From NCBI GenBank assembly GCA_943367755.1, contig CALRKB020000008.1, positions 78,755 through 142,754 on the forward strand: a stretch of DNA of 64,000 bases, read 5' to 3'. A program made the translations under genes and the position numbers. Below, piece by piece: positions 44,559-52,746 of this stretch. The notes beneath the pieces were generated by a model, which made no database searches, was not told the DNA's origin, and saw only the letters and a list, made by a program, of their open reading frames with translations. Origin of the DNA: PCC-6802 sp943367755 (GTDB lineage: Bacteria > Cyanobacteriota > Cyanobacteriia > Pseudanabaenales > Pseudanabaenaceae). Every line of letters begins with the position of its first letter. Position 1 is the stretch's first letter.

Positions 44559-44981
44559 ATGCTCGTACATAGCCAGGAACTGCTTAGAATTGGTACTAGA
44601 GGAAAATCTCTGCATAACATTACTACTGACGTTGAGTCGGTGGTATCGCAATCGCGAGTACAAACTGGTCTATGCACGGTTTTTGTGATGCATTCCTCTG
44701 CCAGCTTGATTATTCAGGAGAATGCCGATCCAGATGTGTTGGCGGACTTAGAAACTTTTTTTTCTAAACTCGTTCCTGAATATGGACTAAATTATCGCCA
44801 TACTGCTGAAGGGCCAGATGACATGCCCGCACATATCCGCACTGCCCTCACTAAAACTTCTGAAAATATTCCCATTACCAGAGGCAGGCTGGCGCTAGGG
44901 ATATGGCAGGGTATTTATGTTTGGGAACATCGCGATCGCGGGCGCACCCGTGAGGTAATGGTGCACATTTCTGGTAACTAG
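44559..44981 (+). CDS. YjbQ/UPF0047 family protein
   Basis: 140 residues from the ATG at 44559; the frame is open six codons into rsmE. Family pattern: VFVMHSSASLIIQENADPDV, EGPDDMPAHIRTALTKTS and IWQGIYVWEHRDRGRTREVM, with the conserved histidines. YjbQ proteins have a reported weak thiamine phosphate synthase activity, but their main role is unclear. It abuts the next gene directly. Confidence 0.9.
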   Translation: MLVHSQELLRIGTRGKSLHNITTDVESVVSQSRVQTGLCTVFVMHSSASLIIQENADPDVLADLETFFSKLVPEYGLNYRHTAEGPDDMPAHIRTALTKTSENIPITRGRLALGIWQGIYVWEHRDRGRTREVMVHISGN

Positions 44982-46307
44982 ATGATACCTCGCATCAAAA
45001 AAGCACGCGTTAGACGAACTAGAACAGCTAGCTGGGTAAAATGGCTGCTGCCTGGTCTGTTTGTGAAACGCTGGTTATTTATGAGCGTGTTAGGCATTAC
45101 TTTGATTGTGCTGGGATTGGCAATTTCGGCGCGGCTAACCCCAGTCTTTTATTTTACAAAGCTCATTGGTTCGCTGATTGACCTTTTTGCGTCGCGATTA
45201 CCGCGCTATATCAGCGGGCCAATTGCGATTTTGATTGGCTTTGTGCTGTTGTGGCTGGGGCAAAAACGGGCTTTGGGCTCGATCACGCAGGCTTTAATGC
45301 CCGATAACGATAAAGAACTAGTTGATGTTTTGCTCGATCATCGCAAGTTAAATAAAGGTCCAAAATTAGTAGTTTTAGGAGGCGGTACAGGCTTGTCAAA
45401 CCTGCTACGCGGCCTCAAGAAATATAGTGCCAATATCACAGCGATCGTTACAGTTGCAGATGATGGTGGCTCGTCGGGTCGTCTGCGGCGAGAGTATGGC
45501 GTTTTACCACCAGGAGATATTCGTAACTGTCTAGCGGCACTGGCTGATGAAGAACAACTCCTGACGGAACTATTTCAATATCGGTTTACCACCGGCGAAG
45601 GACTGAGTGGCCATAGCTTTGGCAACCTGTTTATCACCGCCATGAATGACATCACTGGCGATCTCAATCAGGCCATTACCGCCAGTTCTAAGGTTTTAGC
45701 GGTGCGCGGTCGCGTTTTGCCAGCAACGTTAGATAACGTAGCATTGTGGGCGGAGCTAGAAGATGGCAGGCGCATAGAAGGCGAATCTAATATCCCTGAA
45801 GCTAACGGCAGGATTGCCCAAATTGGGTGCACACCTGCCAATCCGGTGGCACTACCCCAGGCTGTGGCGGATATTGCCGAGGCTGACTGCATCATTATTG
45901 GCCCTGGCAGCTTGTATACCAGCATCTGCCCCAATCTACTAGTACCAGGTATTTTAGAGGCGATCAGCAACAGCCATGCTCCCTGCATATATATATGCAA
46001 CATCATGAGTCAGCCAGGCGAAACAGATGGTTTCACCGTTGCTGACTATGTTCGCGTCTTAGATAAAGTAGCGGGAGGGCGGCTATTTGACGTGGTACTC
46101 GTGCAGAAATATCAACCATCGGTAAATTCGCTCCAGCACTATGACAAAGTGGGGGCACACTTTACAGAGTTAGATCGTGATGGACTTGTAGAGCTTAACT
46201 GTCCGATTTTACTAGCCAATGTGATGCAAGAGATGCCGGAGGGGGAGGTGCGCCACGATCCAGATCGATTGGCAGGTGTTTTAATGCGCTGGTACAATCG
46301 TCAATAG
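44982..46307 (+). CDS. YvcK/CofD-like gluconeogenesis factor
   Basis: 441 residues. Two or three hydrophobic segments (~20-90) precede the cytoplasmic domain. The nucleotide-binding blocks are KLVVLGGGTGLSNLLRGLKK, VTVADDGGSSGRLRREYGVL and PPGDIRNCLAALADEE. YvcK homologues bind UDP-GlcNAc and influence cell shape and carbon metabolism. The N-terminal membrane extension is the usual cyanobacterial form. The ATG follows the yjbQ stop with no gap, so translation is probably coupled. Confidence 0.93.
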   Translation: MIPRIKKARVRRTRTASWVKWLLPGLFVKRWLFMSVLGITLIVLGLAISARLTPVFYFTKLIGSLIDLFASRLPRYISGPIAILIGFVLLWLGQKRALGSITQALMPDNDKELVDVLLDHRKLNKGPKLVVLGGGTGLSNLLRGLKKYSANITAIVTVADDGGSSGRLRREYGVLPPGDIRNCLAALADEEQLLTELFQYRFTTGEGLSGHSFGNLFITAMNDITGDLNQAITASSKVLAVRGRVLPATLDNVALWAELEDGRRIEGESNIPEANGRIAQIGCTPANPVALPQAVADIAEADCIIIGPGSLYTSICPNLLVPGILEAISNSHAPCIYICNIMSQPGETDGFTVADYVRVLDKVAGGRLFDVVLVQKYQPSVNSLQHYDKVGAHFTELDRDGLVELNCPILLANVMQEMPEGEVRHDPDRLAGVLMRWYNRQ

Positions 46308-46325
46308 CGAGTTGCATAGTGCGTT

Positions 46326-46769
46326 ATGGTCGAAACAACCTCACTGCCGCAAACTTACAGCCTCAGAGTAAGTACCGATATCTATCAATTGAATGAGGTG
46401 CACACATGGTTTTCACAATTTAAGCGCATCCCTCACACAGTTTGGATGCAATGCAACCTCGTATTAACGGAAGGATTTACCAATGTTATCCGTCATGCGC
46501 ACGAGCTATTGCCAAAAGATACGCCGATTGATATTGAAGTTACACTGTTAGAAGGAGCATTAGAGCTACGCATTTGGGATTTCGGCCAGCCTTTCGATCT
46601 CAAAGCTGAATTAGATCGATTATCTCAACAGACGTTCAATCCTCTCGATATTGATAGTATTCCAACAGGGGGTAGGGGTTTAGCGATCGCAAATACAGTA
46701 TCCGACTATTTCACCTACGATCGCACAACTGATGGCCGCAATTGTTTTTTGATTCGCAAAAATTATTAA
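46326..46769 (+). CDS. anti-sigma factor-type serine kinase / HATPase domain protein
   Basis: 147 residues. It is a single GHKL ATPase domain like RsbW/SpoIIAB, with the N box LVLTEGFTNVIRHAHELLP, the G1 box ELRIWDFGQPFDLKAE and the G2 region PTGGRGLAIANTVSDYF. Such proteins bind and phosphorylate STAS-domain anti-anti-sigma partners. No such partner is nearby. It starts 18 bases after the YvcK gene. Confidence 0.9.
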   Translation: MVETTSLPQTYSLRVSTDIYQLNEVHTWFSQFKRIPHTVWMQCNLVLTEGFTNVIRHAHELLPKDTPIDIEVTLLEGALELRIWDFGQPFDLKAELDRLSQQTFNPLDIDSIPTGGRGLAIANTVSDYFTYDRTTDGRNCFLIRKNY

Positions 46770-46786
46770 TACGTAAGATTCCTATC

Positions 46787-47137
46787 TTACAGAGATACTT
46801 TCACACCATTAATCGGCAACTCACCTTCGGATAGTTGTTGCGCAAAGTCTGGAATAAATCGCCGCATATTACTTTCGTAGGCAAGCGGCCATAGAATTTG
46901 GAGCCTTTTTCTTGCTTTCTCGTTGATATATACTTCTCCTGATTTCTCAATCAGCAACATGGCAACGTGGCCGCGATTTTCTGTCATCGTAAATATGTAA
47001 TCATCTTTGTCTGCTGCCATAGAAGCTTTCAAGTCATCGACAACTTCTGCTAATTCGTGCTCATAGAGGGCATATTCCATTTTCCCTTCTTCTAGCAAAG
47101 CTTGTTTTAGTAGTTTGGCAATCTTTTTGGCAGTCAT
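46787..47137 (-). CDS. conserved hypothetical protein
   Basis: 116 residues, soluble. Segments include KIAKLLKQALLEEGKMEYAL, YIFTMTENRGHVAMLLIEKS and GEVYINEKARKRLQILWPLA. No family recognised. It has a mixed alpha/beta pattern and no membrane segment. It lies 47 bases downstream of another small unknown gene on the same strand, with which it is probably co-transcribed. Confidence 0.7.
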   Translation of the reverse strand: MTAKKIAKLLKQALLEEGKMEYALYEHELAEVVDDLKASMAADKDDYIFTMTENRGHVAMLLIEKSGEVYINEKARKRLQILWPLAYESNMRRFIPDFAQQLSEGELPINGVKVSL

Positions 47138-47184
47138 GGTTAAACGGGGTGATATTTGCTAAAGGGATGATTTGCTTGAACGAG

Positions 47185-47445
47185 TCAGTTTTTTGCCTGG
47201 AGAGTCAATTCCTTAATTTGTTTAATCTCTTCCCAGTCGATCACAGCAACCCATAACTTTTCCTCTTCAGAATATTGAACTACTCCATCTACTTCCAAAT
47301 CTTCACTGTATAACGTAAACAATTGACCTTCTTGTAATTCGATATGCTGATGCGCTAAGTCTTCAATCGTGCCAATACAGTTAAGGCGCAATCTTCCATG
47401 AGCATCAGCATTATGGAAATCTGTAAAGACCTTAGGTGTATGCAT
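47185..47445 (-). CDS. conserved hypothetical cyanobacterial protein
   Basis: 86 residues, acidic: RLRLNCIGTIEDLAHQHIEL, GQLFTLYSEDLEVDGVVQYS and EEKLWVAVIDWEEIKQI. The pattern recurs in many cyanobacteria as I recall it, but has no assigned function. The small size and pairing with 46787-47137 would suit a two-gene unit, for example toxin-antitoxin-like, though no such motif is visible. Confidence 0.7.
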   Translation of the reverse strand: MHTPKVFTDFHNADAHGRLRLNCIGTIEDLAHQHIELQEGQLFTLYSEDLEVDGVVQYSEEEKLWVAVIDWEEIKQIKELTLQAKN

Positions 47446-47557
47446 TTAGTAACTGCGCTTTACCAGAAATTATAGTCGATCAAGACAAGTGTTAGCCAAC
47501 CGCTTACTCTCTCTACCTCTGCATGGCAATATATTCCTAACTCCAACTCAAATTCCT

Positions 47558-48193
47558 ATGCAGAATTTCACTTCCTCCCCCCTGTTTGTCCTGGCTTCTG
47601 CTTCGCCAGCGCGGCGATCGCTCTTACAAAATGCTGGCTTTGCCCCAGTCATCCATGTGAGCAATTTTGACGAAGCCCAAATTCAGATGGACGATCCTGC
47701 TCAACTGGTGCAGGCGTTGGCACAGGGGAAAGCAGATGCTGTCGCTAAGGAGTTTATGGGGCAACATGCCTTAGTGATCGGTTGTGACTCCGTGATGTGG
47801 ATGGATGGTGAGATTTATGGCAAACCCGGCAGTCGGGAAAAGGCGATCTCCATGTGGTCAAAAATGCGCGGTAGAAGCGGCAAACTGTTTACAGGACATT
47901 GCCTAGTTGACGTCCAAAAACAGCGATCGCTTACCTATGCCGCGATCACAGTCGTGCATTTTGTTAATGCCAATGATGCCGAAATTACCAGCTACATCGA
48001 TACGGGCGAACCGCTGTACTGTGCTGGATGCTTTACCTTGGAGGGCTTGGGTGGTTTGTTAATTGAAAAGCTGGAAGGCTGCCATACGAATGTTTTAGGT
48101 CTCAGCTTACCCCTGCTGCGACAAATGATTGGGGCGCTAGGCTATGCGATCGCCTTTAGCCCAGATCGCAAAGCTATAATTACATCAAATTAG
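47558..48193 (+). CDS. Maf family nucleotide pyrophosphatase
   Basis: 211 residues from the ATG at 47558 (MQNFTSSPLFVLASASPARR); the frame extends 69 bases further upstream, but the Maf fold begins with this block. LASASPARRSLLQNAGF is the phosphate-binding start, VIGCDSVMWMDGEIYGKP the active-site region, and DTGEPLYCAGCFTLEGLGGL a further family block. Maf proteins hydrolyse non-canonical or unwanted nucleoside triphosphates and can affect septation. Confidence 0.93.
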   Translation: MQNFTSSPLFVLASASPARRSLLQNAGFAPVIHVSNFDEAQIQMDDPAQLVQALAQGKADAVAKEFMGQHALVIGCDSVMWMDGEIYGKPGSREKAISMWSKMRGRSGKLFTGHCLVDVQKQRSLTYAAITVVHFVNANDAEITSYIDTGEPLYCAGCFTLEGLGGLLIEKLEGCHTNVLGLSLPLLRQMIGALGYAIAFSPDRKAIITSN

Positions 48194-48292
48194 CCCGATC
48201 TACCTTGACGGCTATTACTACCAGCAAAACCCACAAACAGGCAAAATGCCTGTGATAATCTAGCAGTAACCAGCTTCACCAATTGTTAACCT

Positions 48293-48961
48293 ATGAATCA
48301 ATCCTACAGATCTGAACTTCAGGCTGTACAAGCAGGCTATTCCGCCGAAGGGGGCTATCGCACCTACCCTCCGGACTTGCAATCCTTATTGCTCAAGGAG
48401 CGCATCGTCTACATCGGCATGCCTTTAGTTGCAGCCGTTACGGAACTGGTTGTCGCTGAGTTACTGTATCTCCAGTACGACGATCCTGAAAAGCCCATAT
48501 TCATATACATCAACTCCACAGGCACGACACGGGAAGATGGTGAACCTGTCGGCTACGAAACCGAAGCATTCGCGATCTGCGATACCTTACGCTACATCAA
48601 GCCACCAATTCATACGATCTGTATTGGTAATGCTGTGGGTGCAGCTGCAGTTTTGCTTTCATCTGGTACTAAAGGTTTCCGCGCTAGCCTACCCAATGCC
48701 ACGATCGTTCTGAGGCAGCCCAAGAGTTATGCCCGTGGACAAGCCACAGATATCCAAATTCAGGCGAAAGAAGTAGTGGATAACCGTGACACCATGCGGA
48801 AAATTCTCTCACGCAACACAGGGCAATCTATCGATAAGTTAGCGAAAGACATGGATCGTCTTTTCTACATGACGCCTGAAGATGCCAAAGAATATGGCCT
48901 GATTGACAGAGTACTGGAAAGCCGCAAAGACTTACCCAAAGCTATTCCCGCCGTTGTTTAA
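48293..48961 (+). CDS. clpR: ClpP-like protease subunit without catalytic residues
   Basis: 222 residues of ClpP fold. The active-site serine and histidine positions are replaced: the usual AASMGS context reads GNAVGAAAVLLSSGTKGF and the usual PHSRIMIHQ reads LPNATIVLRQPKSYARG. This is ClpR, which in cyanobacteria and plastids combines with active ClpP3 in a mixed ring. It is followed 61 bases later by the active subunit, the usual clpR-clpP3 order. It has an N-terminal extension and an insertion (STGTTREDGEPVGYETEAF) typical of ClpR. Confidence 0.92.
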   Translation: MNQSYRSELQAVQAGYSAEGGYRTYPPDLQSLLLKERIVYIGMPLVAAVTELVVAELLYLQYDDPEKPIFIYINSTGTTREDGEPVGYETEAFAICDTLRYIKPPIHTICIGNAVGAAAVLLSSGTKGFRASLPNATIVLRQPKSYARGQATDIQIQAKEVVDNRDTMRKILSRNTGQSIDKLAKDMDRLFYMTPEDAKEYGLIDRVLESRKDLPKAIPAVV

Positions 48962-49022
48962 GGTACAGAAATAGCTGTCAACTACCCATTGCAAAATTAA
49001 CTGATAATTAACAGAGAAAACT

Positions 49023-49619
49023 ATGCCAATTGGAGTACCTAGAGTTCCCTATAGGATGCCAGGATCGCAGTTTACTGACTGGATCAGCATCTACGATCGC
49101 CTTTACCGCGAACGCATTATCTTTTTGGGTAGAGAAGTCGATGACGAAATTGCCAACCAAATCGTGGCCGTCATGCTTTATCTTGACTCAGAAGACCCTG
49201 GCAAAGATATTCGCCTTTATATCAATTCACCTGGTGGCTCTGTCACAGCGGGTATGGCGATCTTTGATACGATGCAACACATCAAGTCTGATGTGGCGAC
49301 AATCTGCGTCGGTCTAGCTGCATCCATGGGCTCATTCCTGCTCATGGCAGGTACCAAAGGCAAGCGTTATGCCCTGCCACATTCACGCATTATGATCCAC
49401 CAAGTTATGGGTGGTACTAGAGGTCAGGCTACAGATATTGCGATCGAAGCAAAGGAAATCCAACGAGTAAAACACATGCTCAATCGAGAGTATGCTAATC
49501 GCACGGGTCAACCGATGGAAAAGATCGAGCGCGACATGGATCGAGACTACTTTATGTCGGCTGAAGAATCCAAAGAATATGGTCTGATCGATCGCGTGGT
49601 GGAAGAGCGTCCAGATTAA
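49023..49619 (+). CDS. clpP: ATP-dependent Clp protease proteolytic subunit
   Basis: 198 residues with Ser in GLAASMGSFLLMAGTKG, His in LPHSRIMIHQVMGG and Asp in ERDMDRDYFMSAEESKEYG, so it should be active. Partner of the upstream ClpR; corresponds to ClpP3 in Synechococcus. It degrades unfolded and regulated proteins with Clp ATPases, which are not in this window. It is followed by a GGGGC-type palindrome at 49654. Confidence 0.95.
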   Translation: MPIGVPRVPYRMPGSQFTDWISIYDRLYRERIIFLGREVDDEIANQIVAVMLYLDSEDPGKDIRLYINSPGGSVTAGMAIFDTMQHIKSDVATICVGLAASMGSFLLMAGTKGKRYALPHSRIMIHQVMGGTRGQATDIAIEAKEIQRVKHMLNREYANRTGQPMEKIERDMDRDYFMSAEESKEYGLIDRVVEERPD

Positions 49620-49653
49620 ACAAACCAATCACAGGAATAAATGAATCGCTGTA

Positions 49654-49677
49654 GGGGCTGACCTATGTGTCTGCCCC
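49654..49677. repeat. GGGGC...GCCCC palindrome after clpP
   Basis: GGGGC-T-GAC (49654-49662) and GTC-T-GCCCC (ending 49677) are inverted arms with one T-T mismatch and a six-base loop. It lies between the convergent clpP and metalloprotease genes. It is followed by only three T residues, so it is better seen as a repeat-family member that may also act as an RNA 3' structure. Confidence 0.6.
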
Positions 49678-49712
49678 CTTTGTTTGGATTAGGTTTGCCC
49701 CTAACGCAATAT

Positions 49713-50981
49713 CTACACGATATAACCAATATCCGCTAGCGCAGCGATATCAACGGACGTGGCAAAGTTACGTACCCCAGTCCCAGATGCCGCCAGCATG
49801 AGTGGCTCAACCCCATCAATCCGGTAGCCGACTTCGATATGACCTAAGTCCGGTGCAGGTTCTAAAGGTATGGGATTACCACCATTTGCTGCTTTAGCGC
49901 GATCGCCGTTAAAGTTAGAGCCAGAAACCAGGTTATCAAAAGCCTTTGCTGTGCCAAACCCAAGCACATGCTCAAGTTCATGTAGAGCGACAGAGTAGAA
50001 ATCAAAGGCATCACTGGGGATATCATCAGCCGTATTCAAGGTTTGATCGAAGAACCAGTTAGTGCTGGCATCAAATCCTACTGCACCGATCCAGGGCTCG
50101 AAATTGCCGCCAGTATAGCGTGATTCATTCGTGAAGAATCCAGATGGGCCTCCCTGGGCAAGGGTATTGCCCCCAAATTCTCTAGATCCAACAAAGACAA
50201 GTAGATCGTCTATGGGTGTATCCGTCACGAATGTGTCGCTGACATCGGTTTGGGGATTATTTACAAAGGGTGTACTTGTGCCAACTGGAATATCAGGAAA
50301 TTCATCCTTGATAATGCCTTCCCAAGTATTGGCTGCTGCCTCTAGTACTGCCCGCCGCTGCGGATCGCGAAAAAAGCCATTGGTATCGTAGCGATAATCA
50401 AAGCGAATATCAAAGTTCCGAGTTTCCTGAGCCCCAGGCGTTACAGCCGATGCAGAGCTAGAAATCGAGCTAAAACGACTTAGATCGATCGCAGCGGCAC
50501 TAACACCGCTCAGAGTGGCTAATACCTGCCCCGTCAAACGATCCTGAATAATTGTGTTGGTAGTGCCATTATTCGAGACCTCTACAATGCTAATGTCCTG
50601 AGTTGTTAACCCATCAGCCAGACCAATCGCGTCATCGCTGCGAAAATCTGTAATTGTATCCCCATTGCGATCGCTGCTGAGTACAAATAGATCGCTACCA
50701 TCGCCACCAGAGAGAGTATCCGCCCCGCGATCGCCCCAGAGCGTGTCATTGCCAACACCACCAAACAGCAAATCGTTACCCTGAGCGCCACGTAGCAAGT
50801 TATGCCCTCGACCACCATAAATCGTATCGTCGCCCTGGCCACCATTGAGCGTATCAGCCCCTTGATTACCATTTATGGAGTCATTACCAGCAAATCCACT
50901 GCCAGGTAGGGCCGCGATCTCATCGCGCTCTTGCGTGCCATTGATGGTATCGCTACTGGATGTGCCGTTAATCAATGCCAT
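49713..50981 (-). CDS. RTX-type calcium-binding protein with C-terminal metalloprotease-like domain
   Basis: 422 residues. Residues ~1-115 contain RTX nonapeptide repeats (NDSINGNQGADTLNGGQGDD, GGVGNDTLWGDRGADTLSGG) that bind calcium. Residues ~180-422 carry a zinc metalloprotease-like domain with HELEHVLGFG (His334, Glu335, His338). The usual order in serralysins is protease first, RTX last; here it is reversed. RTX proteins are commonly secreted by type I systems with a C-terminal signal, but none of the transporter genes is adjacent. Likely extracellular; substrate unknown. Confidence 0.83.
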   Translation of the reverse strand: MALINGTSSSDTINGTQERDEIAALPGSGFAGNDSINGNQGADTLNGGQGDDTIYGGRGHNLLRGAQGNDLLFGGVGNDTLWGDRGADTLSGGDGSDLFVLSSDRNGDTITDFRSDDAIGLADGLTTQDISIVEVSNNGTTNTIIQDRLTGQVLATLSGVSAAAIDLSRFSSISSSASAVTPGAQETRNFDIRFDYRYDTNGFFRDPQRRAVLEAAANTWEGIIKDEFPDIPVGTSTPFVNNPQTDVSDTFVTDTPIDDLLVFVGSREFGGNTLAQGGPSGFFTNESRYTGGNFEPWIGAVGFDASTNWFFDQTLNTADDIPSDAFDFYSVALHELEHVLGFGTAKAFDNLVSGSNFNGDRAKAANGGNPIPLEPAPDLGHIEVGYRIDGVEPLMLAASGTGVRNFATSVDIAALADIGYIV

Positions 50982-50998
50982 AACTTAAAGATTGATTC

Positions 50999-52072
50999 CT
51001 AGATTTGCACCATATCTGAATATTCGGTTAGCAGCTCATCATAGGTGAGGCTATCCGTTTCTGCCTGTGGACTCCACAACAACTCAAATATCAATAAATG
51101 GCTGGGGGGAATTGCGGCGATCGCCTCAAGTGCTGCTTGGAGCTCCGCATGCGATCTAATCTGACCAAATAAGGGCTTATCGTGTTCCGTACCGATTAGG
51201 AGAGTAACGACAATATATGCGGCGGGCTCTTTTTCAGGATCGGTGACGATCGGCTTTTGCTTGCGGTTGACACCGCGCACATTTACCAGGGTCTCAGCAC
51301 TAAATTTACTTCGCTCAGTTACCGAAATTTGATTGAAAATTTGCTCCGCTGCCTCGGTTTTAACTGCCTGCGAGCTAGCCAGAGCATGCGTCCAGTTTTC
51401 AGGAGTCCGCAGTAATGCCACTACCGACTCTTGCATGAGCCAGTGCAAACCCTCGGGTGTTTCTGTATCAACTTCCAGGCTGATTTCGGATAACCGCGCC
51501 TGGATTTCACGGGCTTGGGCGAGCATCGCTACTTGTAACTTGCTGACAGTTACGGTGTCATTCCCTAATTCAGTTTGGCCGGAACTACCGCTAGCAGCAC
51601 GTTTGATCAAGTAAAAAATGCCCCAGCCTATGCCACCAAAAATAATTAGTATTACCAGCAACGCCAATATTCCCATAAAGACATTGCCATCGGACGAGCT
51701 AGAACTAGAGGTAAAGCCGTTGCCAGTATTTGGCCGTGACTGGCCATTATTGATAATTACGGGGGCAACTACTGTATTACCGCCGCGATCGCGATTATTG
51801 TCGTAGTTGGAATTATTGGGACGCGAGTAAGTTGGCTCAGATCGGCTAGGGCTAGTCGAACGCGATGGTGATGATGGTGACGATCGCCGAAAAGACCCGC
51901 CGCCCGTCCTCCCACCACTGCTTTTGGCATGGGCGGAGCGATCGGCATTGAGCAACTGACCAAGTTGACTCTGTTGACCATATTGACTAGGGGACGAGCT
52001 TAAATTCACCGCATTAATGACAGTGAATGTTATCAGTGTGCTGAGGAGATAGCGAAACTTTGTCTTGCGCAT
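50999..52072 (-). CDS. DUF1517 family membrane protein
   Basis: 357 residues. An N-terminal hydrophobic signal (~5-25) is followed by a low-complexity Gly/Ser/Arg/Asn region (~50-115, GGRTGGGSFRRSSPSSPS) and a transmembrane helix (~130-155, GILALLVILIIFGGIGWGIF). The soluble DUF1517 domain (~175-350) contains LQVAMLAQAREIQARLSEIS and PAAYIVVTLLIGTEHDKPLF. Plant and algal homologues are plastid proteins of unknown function. It is 17 bases downstream of nothing on its own strand; the next minus-strand gene (RTX) starts 17 bases beyond its stop. Confidence 0.85.
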   Translation of the reverse strand: MRKTKFRYLLSTLITFTVINAVNLSSSPSQYGQQSQLGQLLNADRSAHAKSSGGRTGGGSFRRSSPSSPSRSTSPSRSEPTYSRPNNSNYDNNRDRGGNTVVAPVIINNGQSRPNTGNGFTSSSSSSDGNVFMGILALLVILIIFGGIGWGIFYLIKRAASGSSGQTELGNDTVTVSKLQVAMLAQAREIQARLSEISLEVDTETPEGLHWLMQESVVALLRTPENWTHALASSQAVKTEAAEQIFNQISVTERSKFSAETLVNVRGVNRKQKPIVTDPEKEPAAYIVVTLLIGTEHDKPLFGQIRSHAELQAALEAIAAIPPSHLLIFELLWSPQAETDSLTYDELLTEYSDMVQI

Positions 52073-52116
52073 GATTAGAGGTTAAACTAGACTTCGTAGA
52101 TTTTCAGTTGAAGCTT

Positions 52117-52221
52117 GTGGTAGAACCAATTCTGGTAGGAATCTGTCTCGGTCTTATTTTTATTACGCTTGCGGGGCTGTTCTTTGCAGCCTATCAGCAA
52201 TATCAACGCGATCCAATGTAA
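52117..52221 (+). CDS. petG: cytochrome b6-f complex subunit PetG
   Basis: A 34-residue single-helix protein translated from the GTG at 52117: it starts VVEPILVGICLGLIFITL (first codon read as Met) and ends GLFFAAYQQYQRDPM. This matches PetG, which normally reads MVEPLL...GLVLGLVFAT...GLFYAAYQQYKR. It is an essential small subunit stabilising the b6f complex of the photosynthetic electron transport chain in the thylakoid membrane. The GTG start gives the expected MVEP beginning. A terminator follows at 52259. Confidence 0.93.
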   Translation: MVEPILVGICLGLIFITLAGLFFAAYQQYQRDPM

Positions 52222-52258
52222 GTTTAAAATCCTTATTTTTCATTATTTTCATAATTAA

Positions 52259-52307
52259 TACCCCTCCCTATGCTAACCAATTAGTTATAGCCGAGGGGTA
52301 CTTTTTT
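52259..52307 (+). terminator. Rho-independent terminator after petG
   Basis: TACCCCTC (52259-52266) pairs with GAGGGGTA (52293-52300), and CTTTTTTC follows at once. It lies 38 bases after the petG stop and faces the convergent xisI gene, whose end is 104 bases away. Confidence 0.85.
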
Positions 52308-52410
52308 CGCAGCGATCGCGATCACGGCGAAATACTAAAGCAACCCCGCAATACCAAATTAAACAGATAGCACATCAAGAATACTGTGAAGAAGCTATAC
52401 CAATTATTTA

Positions 52411-52746
52411 TCAATTAACTGCAAACTCATCATATTGCCGCATGAAGGGTGAGTGATAAGCCAAGACAATATCTTCTCTAGGAATTCCTCGTTCCACTAG
52501 CTCATTAGCAACACCAACTTCTGTCCCATCATACTGAATCCAGATTTTGCCGCCTTCCAAATCTATATGGATAAGTGCGCCATAGACTCGACTTTCTTTA
52601 AGCCAACCAGTGCGGAGTAGCTGATAGCGATCGCGCTCTAGGTCGAGTACTAGCTTCATTTGGATCTCACCATAGGCAGGTTTAATCTGGCTATGGTCGG
52701 TCAGAATCTCTTGCACAATTTTTCGATACTGCTCTAGTTTATCCAT
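52411..52746 (-). CDS. xisI: XisI family protein
   Basis: 111 residues: YRKIVQEILTDHSQIKPAYG, ERDRYQLLRTGWLKESRVYG, LIHIDLEGGKIWIQYDGTEV and VERGIPREDIVLAYHSPFMR are the standard XisI blocks. XisI was named as an accessory to XisF-dependent excision of the fdxN element in heterocysts. xisHI pairs are widespread in cyanobacteria without that element. It overlaps xisH by 13 bases. Confidence 0.94.
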   Translation of the reverse strand: MDKLEQYRKIVQEILTDHSQIKPAYGEIQMKLVLDLERDRYQLLRTGWLKESRVYGALIHIDLEGGKIWIQYDGTEVGVANELVERGIPREDIVLAYHSPFMRQYDEFAVN

